Shown here: positions 1 to 11,699 of the stretch, piece by piece
How positions within the stretch are numbered: position 1 is the stretch's first letter
Layout of the letters: each line of letters opens with the position of its first letter
DNA from: Lottia gigantea
Lineage: Eukaryota; Mollusca; Gastropoda; Lottiidae
NCBI RefSeq assembly: GCF_000327385.1
Contig: NW_008706772.1
Span: forward strand, 212,329-276,328
Reading direction: 5' to 3'
DNA: 64,000 nt
The notes under the pieces: model-generated
Database searches by the model: none
The model's input: the letters and a program-made list of their open reading frames with translations, nothing else
Told to the model about the DNA's origin: nothing
Translations under genes and position numbers: made by a program

Positions 1-1131
1 TGGATACCGGGTGGTATAATTAACTTCTCTTAGTATTTATCTTTAATATCAATTCATTATAACTAGTGACAATTCCTTGAAAGAACCACGATTTTAAAAA
101 AAAATAGTGACTGACAAAATAAGATACGTAGCGTGATTTATTGCTAAAAGTCACTGAAATAACATAAGAATATGGTCCACTTTGTGTTCCATAGAAATTT
201 TCTGCTGACACGGAATCCGCTAGTTGATCACGTGACTTCATTCGTTGGACTACATTCTAGCAGACGACACTTGGAATTCCGATTACCGCTTGGGATTATA
301 AGGAAATTCGGCCGATAAAAAATGGTGACGTTTGGTAATAACTGAAATCCGCCATTTTGTATTTGTCAAAGTATACATTAATACATTTTACCTTGCTTGA
401 AACTACTGGATTCATTCTACTAGCTGATATTGTAGTGAAAACCCATGTTTATCAAAACAAACTAATGCGGAGGTCGCGCAAGGTCGCTCATGTAAATTAT
501 TAATCCTTTCCGGAAATCCACGAACAATAGGTTTCCACGAAATTAGGTTACTTGATTGTAATAGTTCAACAGCACAGTTCGTCAAGTGAAAGTATGACTA
601 ATTTTTGGAAAGTAGGCCTAGACCTAAGTGAAAAGGGTCCACAAGCTTAACTTAATAAATTGAATGTGGTAGTTTATAGGCCTACCTTATTTGATGATTG
701 AAAGGACTGTAGACTTATTATAATAGTTTATAGCTTAATAGATGAAAGATTAACAATAGAACTATAGTTGTAGGCCTATCTCAATGGTAGGCCCTATATA
801 CTCTTACAAAGTATTCCATTTCGGCTACATAGACACATTTCGTGATTGCAAGCTAAAAAATTGAACACATTTAGAAAATTAAGGACACATTCATACTCTT
901 GCTCAAAAATATGTGTCAGGATGAAGCAATTAAACATTTCTATTTTCCTGGGGGAAATCCCACCCCACACTCCATGGTACTTTTACAGCACTTTCGCTTT
1001 TCTAATCTTAACACTGCACCCCCCCCCCCCCCCCCTCCGCCTTCTAGACAATTTGCTCCCTATTTATGCCCAAGTTCTAAGAGGCTGGGGTCGCAACTAG
1101 TTAAACGAAGATAACACAGTTCTGATACTGA
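1..1131. other. Gene-free flank, nothing certain
   Basis: I see no coding region with codon-like structure here. The only notable patch is around 935-1095, which has a long C run (about 1020-1035) next to sequence ending near a 'ggctggggtcgcaac' motif. It resembles the worn, C-rich ends of the hAT-like MITEs found elsewhere in the window, but no terminal repeats are clear. Confidence 0.4.
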
Positions 1132-1137
1132 TTTAAT
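1132..1137 (-). terminator. Candidate poly(A) signal (ATTAAA) of the 573-aa gene
   Basis: On the minus strand this reads ATTAAA, the common variant hexamer, about 145 nt past the stop codon of the 573-residue gene. No AATAAA lies nearer. Support rests on position and motif only. Confidence 0.35.
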
Positions 1138-1280
1138 TTAAGCTACGTATTGACTAAAACAAATCTGCATCGTTTCAGATGTGCTGGAAAAGAGGCTTGT
1201 CCAGCTTTGACCCCAATCCATTCAGTAACAAGTGAAATTTGTATGCGTAGAAGTAGAAGTAGAAGAAAATATTGACTGAC

Positions 1281-3949
1281 TTAAGAATTAACACTTCCGG
1301 CTTTTGTACCGTATGAACCCGTGCTCCGTGATTCACAAAAGTCATCAATAGAGTGGAGAAAATGTTCTATTCTGGCTTGTAGTTCGATATTATAATCTAA
1401 ATGAGGGCCCCCAGATTTATTATTGTTACTTGCTATAAGTTCGTTCAACATTCTCAAACGAGCCGCTTTAGGGAACGCTTCGCCAGCTTTAAGAGCAGCT
1501 TTTCGAGACTCTTCTAACGATTCAGAATCTGTCATAGACAGCTTCATCACCATCTTCTCTCTTTTGACGAGATTTAAAGGATCCCTTTTATATCGATCCT
1601 GTGGCCTGATATAGTTCTTGAGTTTTTGTCCTCGGAATATAACTTGAGACAAACCATCCTTCTTGCGATTAAGATATCTGTAACGATTCACTTTCTCTGA
1701 ATTACCTAAATATTTACTAACAAATTCATCATCAGTCGTTTCATTGTTATCTTCCTCTGATCGAGTGTCTATAATCGAATTGGAATTAGCTCTATTTATA
1801 GGTTTAATCCAGCTTTGTTTCCTTTCCACCTGTCGATGTGTCATTCTACTGTCATTTTTACAAGTATGGGGCCGGACCGTTTCCTCATTAAAGTGCACAC
1901 TGCCTTTGTCAACTATATCTCTAGTCTTTGTTGGCAACGCACACGAATGCGGTCGCATTATTGGTTTACGACTTGATCGCAAAAATGTTGGCGTTTCATT
2001 AGAATTGCCATTAAGATCGATATTTGATGCTGTACTGCTGCGCTCTATCAAAGAAGGTACAGTTCTTTGATGAAATGGGGCAGATTTAACTGCAGGACGA
2101 GAAGTAGATTGTCGGCTGTTCCTTTTGATACTTCTCTTGGGAAGTTGTTCTATTTCTTTATACAGCGAGTTATGTGTTGCATCATTAAAAGAATAAGCCC
2201 AAGGTGCCTGATAATATTTGTAGATTAAAGGAGTCACTTTTTCGACTGAGACAAAAGGATCTGGACTCGAACCGGATGTTCGTTTCGATTTTTTCATAGT
2301 CTCGATTAGCTGCTTCTTTGTCCGCGTTAACGAATCTTCTTTACGACCTTGTTTTGTCTGAAGTGAACGCAATCTAGAGTTCAAAATAATTTCTTCGTGG
2401 CGGTTTTTCATTTGTGCCAAAATTTCACAATTGCTGACAGTATTTTTTTTACGAGGGGTGGAAGAACTGGTGTCCGGGTTTGACCATGGCGTTTCTGGTT
2501 CTGTTTCTGTTTCGGACGTATCTGTATCTGTTTCTGTTTCTGAATCAGCTGCTTCTCGTTCTTTAATGGCTGTTTGTGTTTCTGAAACAGATGTTTCTGT
2601 TGCTTTCGAACATATTTCAATATCTTCAGTAACTGTGTCTGCTACTTTAGTGGGCATTTCTGTTTCGTTATTAACTGTGTCTGCTACTTTAGTGGGCATT
2701 TCTGTTTCGTTATTAACTGTGTCTGCTACTTTAGTGGGCATTTCTGTTTCGTTATTAACTGTGTCTGCTACTTTAGTGGGCATTTCTGTTTCGTTATTAA
2801 CTGCGTCTGCTACTTTAGTGGACGTTTCAGCGGTAACTTTATCTGTTTCTTTGGTAGACGTTTCTGTTTCTTTCGCGTTAGTTACTGGCTCTTTATCTTT
2901 AGTAAATGTTTCTTTTTCTGAAGAAGGTGCTTCTTTCGTGGTTGATACTGTTTCATTGCTTGTTTCTGTATCTTTAGTACCTGTTCCTGAAAAACAAAGT
3001 TTATTGTTATGTTTTTTTTTATGGGTTCTTATTTCATCATTGTTAGGACATGATATCTTTAAGGTAATCTAGATAATCTCTTTTCTCACAGTTCAATTTA
3101 AGCATTCTGTACCACTTTCTACAATAGAGCTTAAAGATAGGTTCCCTTATTTCATTTATGAAAATGAAAATGCTAATACTTATATGAATAGAAAGTAGTG
3201 GTGGTCTAATGACTTGGAAAATACCAGTTTGTCTCACATGTCCATAATTAATTCAAAATGAGCTTAATTAGAAGAGAATGACCAACAGAATTCCAATAAG
3301 TGACCAAGCAAGAAAGGTCAAAAAGTATCTTTATTTTTTGTTTATCCAGACTGTACATACATCGACATTAAATTTTTCAGTTAAAACTCTTAATTACGTA
3401 CAATAACGATATCATTAAGAATACATGTTAATTCAAAAGCAACACAAAATTAATTAATTAAATAGTTTGTTTGACACTAAAAAATAAGGAAACCCATCTT
3501 TAAAGTATAGTTTTTGACCATGGGTTAAACATATCGTGATAACATGTCGCTGGGTCAGGCAACAGTTGAAATATTAATTTTATTTTAGACATTCCATATT
3601 GATCTATCAAGGCCGCCCAAAGTTAATCGACATCGATTGACAACGAACAATCTTGATAGCTGAAAGTGGTGAAATATGCACACAATATACACGAACATGT
3701 ATCATTCAATATAACCCACCCCCTCTCTGGCAGCCCCGAATGCAAGTTTTTTCTCGCAAAAATCTCATAACTATGTTAAAAATTCGGGCAATCTCAGATA
3801 TTTCGCCCCCCCCCCCCCCTTTCGGACGTAAACCTGGCTCCGCCACTGTAACCAATGGAATAAAATGTTATTGACGCCTGGTTATTTTTTACAGACGATT
3901 AAACATATTGTAAACAAACAATAACACTTTTACCTATTATACTCTCCAT
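1281..3949 (-). CDS. Uncharacterised 573-aa repeat-bearing basic protein, two exons
   Basis: I do not recognise this family. Exon 2 is 2986..1281 and carries almost all of the protein. The open frame runs past the first internal ATG (2783) up to a clear acceptor (pyrimidine-rich tract, CAG at 2989-2987). The best match upstream is a 16-nt first coding exon, 3949..3934 (MESII plus one base), with an AAAATGG start context and a GTAAAAG donor. The phases agree and the total is 1722 nt, or 573 codons plus stop. The N-terminal third is Thr/Glu/Lys-rich and acidic, with a 14-residue tandem repeat (unit NETEMPTKVADTVN). It is followed by repeated ETETD-type runs. The rest is basic and Ser/Arg-rich with RP-S/H motifs (RPAVKSAP, RPHSCALP, VRPHTC). 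The C-terminal ~170 residues look more ordered, with helix-like stretches such as RKAALKAGEAFPKAARLRML and a hydrophobic LQARIEHFLHSIDDF near the end. There is no signal peptide or membrane segment. Exon 2 is firm; exon 1 is inferred. Confidence 0.75.
2638..2831 (-). repeat. 42-bp coding minisatellite, 4 full copies plus a partial
   Basis: Units start at 2638, 2680, 2722 and 2764, with a partial copy at 2806-2831. They are nearly identical, and 42 bp keeps the frame, so each unit adds 14 residues (NETEMPTKVADTVN, cyclically) to the encoded protein. The near identity suggests recent expansion or homogenisation and probable length polymorphism. Confidence 0.95.
2987..3933 (-). other. Inferred intron of the 573-aa gene
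   Basis: The intron runs from a GTAAAAG donor (3933) to a CAG acceptor (2987). It holds a worn hAT-like MITE at about 3715-3848 and otherwise AT-rich DNA with no coding signal. It stands or falls with the proposed 16-nt first exon. Confidence 0.45.
3715..3848. mobile_element. Worn hAT-like MITE copy (CAGTGGCGGAGCCA end)
   Basis: The right end reads 'ctggctccgccactg', the reverse complement of the CAGTGGCGG terminus seen at 38859. The body shares a 'cccgaatgcaagtttttt..gcaaaaat..aaattcgggcaa' stretch and a long C run with the copy at 62478-62607. The left end is lost or diverged. Confidence 0.6.
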
Positions 3950-4439
3950 TTTACATTGATATACCTTATTAAATCTAAAACTTTCTTTCTTACAATATAT
4001 GATTCTTGTCAAATACATGCTTGGTTTTATTGAAATATACAATAGAAATTGCATATCTTTTGTGTTTTCTACTGGCTTTATAGTAAAATGTCAATGACTG
4101 ATAGAGTTGGTTGTTCGATTTAAAAAGGATATTGTTATCGAGATATCTATGTTACTAGCTGATAAGACCCAATTTCAACTACCCTTGACGCTTTAAAAAA
4201 ATGAAATTCGACGTTTAATTCGCCTGCAAATAGAGAAAATGATCTACGACAGCTGTATTTAAAGTATCAAGATCTATGCAAATAGTATCCCACTTCCTTC
4301 CGTACACTTGTTATCTAATAGTACATAAAACTGTCATTGGTATAGCTAAAATGGATTTCTTATTGCTGATAAAACATAAATTCAAACGACTGCATTTCTT
4401 AAAAATGTATCAATATTTTGTATTGTATTTTTGTATTAC

Positions 4440-4750
4440 TTAAAGGAGCACCTTCACTATCCGTTCGACCAATCATACCTTGGTTCCAGAAACATAATTT
4501 TGGCTTACATAATCAGTAATAGTGTTCACAGCTCATCGTCGAAATTTGAGTCTTCAAATCCATGTACAGTATCCATAATTATTCACGTTTGAAAGTTAAA
4601 AACTTGGCTCGAATTTTAGTGAGACTATGCCATAAATAGAAAACATATATAGAAATAGACAGAGAAATTTCTAGTTTGAGGTATATTTGAAGGGATTATG
4701 CTTCTTTGGACTATTAAAGCACAAGAAAGACCCAAACCAATCCCCTTTAA
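4440..4750. mobile_element. TTAA-flanked MITE, family A
   Basis: It begins TTAAAGGAGCACC and ends CCTTTAA. It shares its whole body with the copies at 23134 and 34745, including the motifs 'gaccaatcatacctt', 'aatagtgttca', 'tcaaatccatg' and 'agacccaaa'. The TTAA at both ends is consistent with a TTAA target duplication. No coding capacity. Confidence 0.8.
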
Positions 4751-5153
4751 AGATTTCCCGTTCTAATGAATATCGAATTGGCTATTGAAAATTGATTGCG
4801 ATTGCACAAAATTATTGAAACCTTTTCTTTCATTGTTATATTTTCTTCTGTAAAAATATTCCCTTTTCATACAAATGTCTTGATGACATGATTTAGGGTC
4901 AATGTACATGCCTTTAAACAATAAAATCTTGACAACAGAGAAGTTTGATATAAAATCATATCTTTAAAAGATAAGAAGATCAAAAAATGAATGGTAATCC
5001 CCCCACTCGCTTAATTTCTTTAAAAAGATTGGATTTCAACTTCAAGTAGGTAAAAAATTGAAATGATATTGAAATTTGTCAGTTGTTGGGCAATATGAAG
5101 ATCCTGATCTATAGATCTTGTTTACTCTTCAGAAGTCAGTTTCTCCTTCTTAA

Positions 5154-5482
5154 AGGGACAGATTCGCCATTTTGATTTGGGTCTTGAGTATATGTAAATA
5201 GTCTTACAAGAAATGAACTAAAATCGCATTATTCCTTTAAAAATATCCCAAACTAAGAATTTCACTTTCTACATTTATACTTGTAATTTCTATATATGGT
5301 GAAAGAAAGAAATCAAAGACTAGTCGTCATTTTAACATTCAAACGCGGATAATTCTGGACACATAGATTTCAAGGCTCACAGTGAGCTGTGAACACTATT
5401 ACTGATAAGTTTAGCTAAAAACGAAATTTCCATTTCTGAGACTAAAACACGATTGATCAAAAACTGGAGAAACCATCCTTTT
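5154..5482. mobile_element. TTAA-flanked MITE, family A (opposite orientation)
   Basis: Starts TTAAAGGGACAGATTCGCC and ends at 'accatccttttaa'. It is the reverse-orientation equivalent of the 4440 copy, with the shared 'cgcggataattctggacaca' and 'gtgagctgtgaacactatta' blocks. Only about 400 bp separate the two copies. Confidence 0.8.
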
Positions 5483-8069
5483 AAACACGTTGTTCAGCGA
5501 GTTCGCTTCCATCTTACATCTTATTTCTTTATACAATTCCTCCCCCCATCGTCAAATATTAGAAAATAACTTAAATAGGTATAAATATATAAGATGAAAT
5601 TTGATTAAACTTAAAGCACAGATCTTAATGATTTGAACGTAGATTTCTAAGTGATCCATGATCAGATGGAAACTCTCTCTAAATCATTTTCAGATTTACG
5701 CAAGAATATTGTCGATTTTCAATTCAGCGTTAGACAATTCTGCCTCTATTGCAGTCTATATATAGTAGTTGTGAAAGTTGGTGGTAATCAAAAACATTCT
5801 ATCTATTCCAGCCTTCGTATAGGTGCGGAATAATTTCCATAAAATAGGGCCAAGTTTTTCTGACCCTACTCCACCTGATAACCGTCAAATTATCTACCAG
5901 ATTCTAGAATAGAGGCAGATGTTACAGCCATTAGTTAGCAACTGGATTGAGTTGTGTGAGCCGATGAAGACTTCTGTCGATATTCATACTGAATTTATTA
6001 CATTTCTAATATACAAATGATAACTATCACATGAGTAATATTCTGATATAATATCAATGAAACTTTACCTTCCATCATGTGATTTTGTACAAAAATTCTT
6101 TCCATAAACCAACAAGAATTATTACATTTATTCAGATATTAATGATCTAGATATGATCTGTTGTATACCAATTATTCATTATTCACTTGATTAACACCGT
6201 GATAGACATTCTACACTTTCTGTAATAAAAGCAATAACAATATATGACAATGTTGATATGTTAACAATATGGCCCACTTGACCGTTATTCCCAATAGGTC
6301 ACTGTTTTTCACAAAAATGACACAATTCTGTTCTTGAATAGTGACATTTTTGTCAAAAATGAATTCAGCATTTGAAAGTATTCTACGGAGGATTATTTCA
6401 AAGATATATTTATGCCATAAATTCTGCTTCTTAATTAGACAAAAAGTGCATAAAGCTTATGTCTGATAGGAAACGTCTTGATTCTGTTATAGGAGTCGAC
6501 GTCTTACTATTGAGAAAGTGCATATTCACCAACAATGTCACTGACAGGCCTTTCGATATACCAATGATCTCAGACCAGATTCAAAACTAGATTTTCTCTT
6601 TAGTCATTTAGAAGAATTTTATCGGGTCACGGCGACTCTAGTAAGTAACAGGCCAGACTTGATTGTTTAGAGGGTCAAGTAATATATCCAGAGAGAGAAT
6701 AGTGTATAGTGTTTAGTTGCAGTAATAGAATTGGTCAGTTGTCATAATTTTTCCGGAGGGCAATCATTTTTTTGCTGGGAAGGAATTGCCCACTCCTCTT
6801 GCCCCCACCCCCGTAGCTGCGGGCCCAGTATGTAAATCAAGAGAAAATGAGCCAGAGAGCATGCTGTTAGAGAGTTCGCATTATACGGCTCCAGCGTCTC
6901 TGCAAGGCATCCTATTGTCAATATTACCACTCCAATCAATAAGATCAACTATACATTTCTTAGTACTATTCTTATATATTTTGTATCCGTTGTAATGTCC
7001 CTGAGTCGCTATTAAGACCAGACAAACTGAATGTTCAGATTACGGCGTTTTTGAAAAGCGGTTAAAATACAGAAAATATATACTTACACAATGGACGACA
7101 AAAATATTTCCAACAATTAACCTCTGATTTACAAATCACGTCTTATCAATACTCGAAGATCTTCTTTGGTGATCATTAAGGCTCTGTAATTATTATCTGA
7201 CATAAGCCTAATTGATGACTGAACGACCTTTTTACAAAAAGTTTTTGTATTTGGTCCTTAAACTGAAGCTCGGGTGGACGGATGGACACTGTTCAGTCAC
7301 ACCGAATATTACATCAGTAGATGAAGAGTTTCTGATGCAGTAATATATTAGGTCTTTCATCAATATTTGTATCTCCTAAGCGCTTATGAATATTTGGAAA
7401 CCCTCTAGGTTATATACTTTGAACATCTTATCCTTTTCAGCAACGTAAAATACACTGGAGCATATTTTATATACTGGATAATCCAACGTAGTCCTAATCT
7501 ATAATATCCAAAGCTCTGATCATTTAAATCAATTTAAATTATTCCGATATTTTTTATATTTATTTACGTCAGATCTGTCCTGTCACAAATTAGTATGTGC
7601 CCAAAGACTAAAGTTACCATAAACACAAGACAAGCGGTTTGAGTCTTCCGTGATGAGTTGACCAAAAATCGATACTATCAAAAACACGTTATTGGTGTCC
7701 TATATATCTCAAAGTGATTGATCAGACAGAACGACAAAACGATAGATTTGTAAGATTTGAACTAACAACTTCCAATAATAGTTGGAGTGACAATGTAGTT
7801 ACGACCCTGGCTTTTGATCTAATAAATGGCTATTGAAATATTTAGATATAGGATTGTCATAATGCAATATAAGTGTGGTGTAAATATAGATCAACTAAGT
7901 TCACACAAATAAATGTAATATATATTTATATGCGAATATCACATGGATTGATTCCTTTGCTAATCTAACTCTAATTAGAATTTATCAACATGGACTCCGA
8001 ACTGTTCAAAAAAAGAGCCCTGACTCCGTTTCAGATAATATTTACAATGCAATAAAAAAAACTGTGCCT

Positions 8070-8300
8070 AATACTTTGACTTCATTAAGCACTTTTTGTA
8101 TCTCTTAAGTGTGTCAGTGCAGCGATTTGACTGGTATAGCCACCCTTCTTGTATCTCCGAATGCAGCAATTTCATTGGAATGTGTGCTAACTTATACAGC
8201 CAATCAATGACCTCCAGAGATAATGTTTACAGTCGAAGAATTGCACCCTTCCATCTACTATTTATTGATCGTTTCAGAAGTATCGAATATACACACTGAA
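8070..8300. mobile_element. Worn copy of near-palindromic MITE family C
   Basis: Contains 'tactttgacttcattaagc', 'agccacccttcttgtat' and 'agccaatcaatgacctccag', matching the left arm and centre of the better copy at 37828-38134. The right arm is weak. Confidence 0.55.
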
Positions 8301-8546
8301 CGCTGAATTTTTACTGAATCGTATTTTTACGCGTTATCGAATAAAATGGGTGGTCCATGATTTTACCGTAGCTAAATCCCACCCAATTCCCCCTCCCCCA
8401 ACGAACAGCGGTTCCAACGGCCCTGACGTGATTTCAAGAGAAAGGGTTGTCCTTGTTTGATAAAATCAGTATGCGAGACAGAGTCAAAGGGAGAGAATCG
8501 AATTTATCAAAATTCGACAATATTTCAGAAATATTCACACTCAAAC

Positions 8547-8834
8547 TTAAAGGAATTGTAAAGATGTTCTCTAAATTTTATATAAGAACAAGAGACGCTG
8601 CATGATAGCATCAATTTCCACCATTCCATTCCATCAGACGTCTGTGGTTTCTTCAATTAAAGTTGTTTATAGATATGTGATAAAGCAAATTTTGCCAAAA
8701 GTGGCGTCATATAACACGTAGTTTAAGTGGAATTGCAGAAACTACAGACGTCTGACTGAAAATTGGAATGGTACAAATGTCAGTGTCCCTGGTACTCATA
8801 CAAACTTTAGAAAACTTCTTTACAATCCATTTAA
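8547..8834. mobile_element. TTAA-flanked long-TIR MITE, family B
   Basis: Runs from TTAAAGGAATTGTAAAGA to 'tctttacaatccatttaa'. The two arms are inverted copies of each other: both carry the 'agacgtctgt/acagacgtct' block and the 'ccattcca/tggaatgg' block. It is noncoding and can fold into a long hairpin. Confidence 0.8.
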
Positions 8835-9127
8835 AGAATAAGCCCTGGAATCTATACCTAAATATCTCGACACTTACTTCAATAGTGTGCAGTAACGTCT
8901 GTACGGAGTTTTTAGAAAGCTTTCCATGGTGTGGTACAGACAATGTACTTGATTTTTGTATTTCAAGAGAAAAGGGAAAAAAAGAAAGAAAGAACGAAGC
9001 CCGTCTATAAAGATCCAGTCCATAACAAGTTAGAAAACCTTCAAGAAATATCTTTGGGGCTGGGGTGAAATCTTTCACTGTATGCTTGACTATATATCTT
9101 TGACTCAACAGTTCAATCACATAATTT

Positions 9128-9290
9128 CTTTAAAAATACCACAAACTAGGAATTTTACTCAATATTTCTATATAATTATTTTATATATATAACATATATG
9201 ACGATTCGTCATTTCAATTCTGGACACACATGGATTTGAAGGCCCAAATTTCGACGGTGAGCTGTGAACACTATTCCTGTCCCTTTAACA
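9128..9290. mobile_element. Partial family A MITE
   Basis: Shares 'acaaactaggaattt', 'attctggacacacatgga' and 'gtgagctgtgaacactatt' with other family A copies and ends 'gtccctttaa'. The left end is truncated. Confidence 0.65.
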
Positions 9291-10814
9291 CTTTTAGCCA
9301 AATTGTTTAAAATTGTTCGAGGGGGGCACAGATTGGCTGTTTTCATTAGTGTGGGCCTACAATCTCATCAAATCGCTGCATTTAAAAATTTCCGTAATAC
9401 AAGATGCAGTCAAGGTATTAGACTCAAATTGTAATAGCTTGACATCGTCTAATACCCTGACGCTACCGTATTCGTATTTTTCTACCGATTCTACCGATTG
9501 TTTAAAGCCCAATTTAACATTGTTATATTTCGATAAGCTGACTCATAACTTCTAACTTGGATCAAAAGCAGCTAAACGCGATTAAAACAAAATTGTCAGA
9601 TTACAAAATATGAATGTATTTTCTATGCATATTATACGCACTATTTGCATTAAATTGGTAATTTTTGTGCTATATATCTACTGAGTAAGTTTGAATTATA
9701 ATATGGACATGTATTTAAGATAGATATTAATGTATAAAACCTCTTGATCTATTATACTTCTATAGAGTGACATGAGCTATTACTATATTAAACTCTATTG
9801 ATCCTATTTATTAACTATATTATGATATTAATCCTAATACAATAATCTAAGAATAAAGGAAACTTGAAAGACTACTTCACCTGTGTTCACAGAAAGTCAA
9901 AGAAACGCAGATCAGACCGAGATCGTATTTAAAGGGAATTTCTTGCCAATTGTATTTTCTATACCCGAAAATAGCCCGATGAGTCTGACCCTACACGTTC
10001 CTCGGATGGAAAACGGCACGTTTATCATCTCTAAAAAACGGTAGGACCGGATTTGTCGTATAAACTTGAGACAATATGAAATGAATATCAAAAGACAACA
10101 CTAGGCCTATTAAGCCAGGGTGGTAACTACATAAGTAAATGCTTTATGGCGATTTTTACCCCACTCCCTCATCCGCCAAAAACAAATTTTGTTTTGAAAG
10201 TTAAAATATAGAAATTAAATCATGTCTACGGAAAGGTGGGTACGATAGTTTTTAAAGATGGCGCCCATAAGGCTGCACAAGTGAAAGTCATTATTATTAT
10301 TATTATAGGCGGCGCCAAGACCCCTCGTCTTAATGGGATTTTTGCTCCATTGAAATGAGACACAAATTACGGCCCTACAAGTAATCAAGCAAGAAACTCA
10401 GATCAGAAATTCAGAGGAATAATAATTATCAAGTATAGATTCGTGTTTCGTAGAAATACTGAAATTGGCCACTGACTTATTCCACATATAGACGCAGGGT
10501 AGGCTGTGGAAAACTGGATTTGGTTTTCTGTTATCTTGATATAGTCACTTTAAAATTTGCTTTCCAGGCGATTTATTTTCGGTGTTGTTTTAATAAAATG
10601 GAGTATAGGTAACGGGTAACATACTTCAAAAGTGTCAGGGTCGTGACAAACTACGCCACTGTTACAACTGGCTAATAGCATTATATCATAATCCATTATT
10701 GACCGTGTGATCTACCCATTAGTAAAAGAAATATTGTTTTGTGTGCGACAGTGTTGATTTCAGTTTGTCATTAGTTGGTATAACAGAACGTGGGATACTT
10801 TTGGAAAAGAAATT

Positions 10815-11597
10815 ATGTTTTCTGTGGCTGAACCAAAGCAAAGTGTCCAGAGGAAGTCTTGCCGAAAGGAACCCGGACATGCTTACAGACTAAAAATGAA
10901 AAAGACAGAAGCAAAACTACCACGACCAGTCGTGTTCTTCAGCGATTTCGAAAAGGATGCATACAGACGAAACAGAGCAGAAGAGTGTAAGTTACAAAAT
11001 ACTTTACAGAATCTTCAAAGAGCCCAGTCGGTGACAGAAAAAACTATACGATGCCAATCTGCCAAGTTCAAACTGGACAAAGCTCATTTAATAAATGCTT
11101 ACAAGAAAACTACCAGTGCTGGGACCCGTGATCTGAAAACACCGTTGATGTTGGTCAATACTGTAAGTCAATCGTCGCGTCAAAGGAAAAAGAGTGTGTT
11201 CATCCCAAGATCAGTCCGTGATCCAAGACCATTATCAGAATCGTCATCATCATCAACCGAGGAATATGTCGAACCTATTCAGACGAAAATTCCTGGACAC
11301 TCAGACAGTATGATAACCAGACCATCCACATGGGCAGTTAGACCACAAACCACTCTGACGACCATTAAAACAGACAATTCAAAACGTTGCAAATCTGCAG
11401 ATTCTAGTAAACGGTTGAAATATTATAAAAAGTATACTGAAAATTTTGTGGATGTCGAATCCATTTCAAAGAGCACGGATGTGCCAACACGGAAAATTAA
11501 ATTCTTGGATAAAGTTGACACTAAACCATCAATGCAACATAGGAAGTCACTCATTGTTACTAAATCTGGACTTGGTGCTTGGTGCGAGGCTCTTTGA
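10815..11597 (+). CDS. Uncharacterised intronless 260-aa basic protein
   Basis: This is a single open frame of 260 codons plus stop. I do not recognise the family. The protein is Lys/Arg/Ser-rich throughout with no signal peptide or membrane segment. A stretch with helical/coiled character lies near residues 45-75 (FEKDAYRRNRAEECKLQNTL). A Ser run is at about 138-142 (ESSSSSTEE), and short RP-S/Q motifs occur (TRPSTWAVRPQTT). The C-terminal part has 'RKIKFLDKVDTKPS'. The start is the first ATG of the frame, in an acceptable context (AATTATGT). An AATAAA lies 34 nt past the stop, which supports a real transcription unit. The motif style (RP-x, K-x-F-x-D/E-x-V-x-x-xP) loosely recalls the 573-residue protein on the other strand, but I cannot show homology. 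Lack of introns could mean a retrocopy or a compact gene. Confidence 0.7.
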   Translation: MFSVAEPKQSVQRKSCRKEPGHAYRLKMKKTEAKLPRPVVFFSDFEKDAYRRNRAEECKLQNTLQNLQRAQSVTEKTIRCQSAKFKLDKAHLINAYKKTTSAGTRDLKTPLMLVNTVSQSSRQRKKSVFIPRSVRDPRPLSESSSSSTEEYVEPIQTKIPGHSDSMITRPSTWAVRPQTTLTTIKTDNSKRCKSADSSKRLKYYKKYTENFVDVESISKSTDVPTRKIKFLDKVDTKPSMQHRKSLIVTKSGLGAWCEAL

Positions 11598-11630
11598 TAC
11601 AAGGTATTTCCTACAGTCTTCTTATTCGGG

Positions 11631-11636
11631 AATAAA
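11631..11636 (+). terminator. Poly(A) signal AATAAA of the 260-aa gene
   Basis: A canonical AATAAA lies 34 nt downstream of the stop codon of the intronless gene, at a normal distance for a short 3' UTR. Confidence 0.6.
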
Positions 11637-11699
11637 CGTTACAAGTGATCGAGATGGAAAAAGTGATTTGATCGATATGTGCATAATATTATGAGATTC

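Larger units (their letters stand above)
3950..10814. other. 6.9-kb gene-poor stretch with MITE copies
   Basis: Apart from the MITE copies listed separately (4440-4750, 5154-5482, 8070-8300, 8547-8834, 9128-9290), I see only AT-rich unique DNA. No open frame shows exon-like structure. A short GCC/CCC-rich patch near 6728-6835 ends in 'cccccgtagctgcgggccc' and may be another degraded transposon end. An (ATT)n run lies at about 10289-10305, beside a 'ggcggcgcc' motif. Confidence 0.5.

Noticed and set aside
2431-3072. 213-residue plus-strand open frame rich in Val/Ser
   Set aside because: It is the antisense shadow of the Thr/Glu-rich repeat exon of the 573-residue gene; the repeat keeps several frames open.
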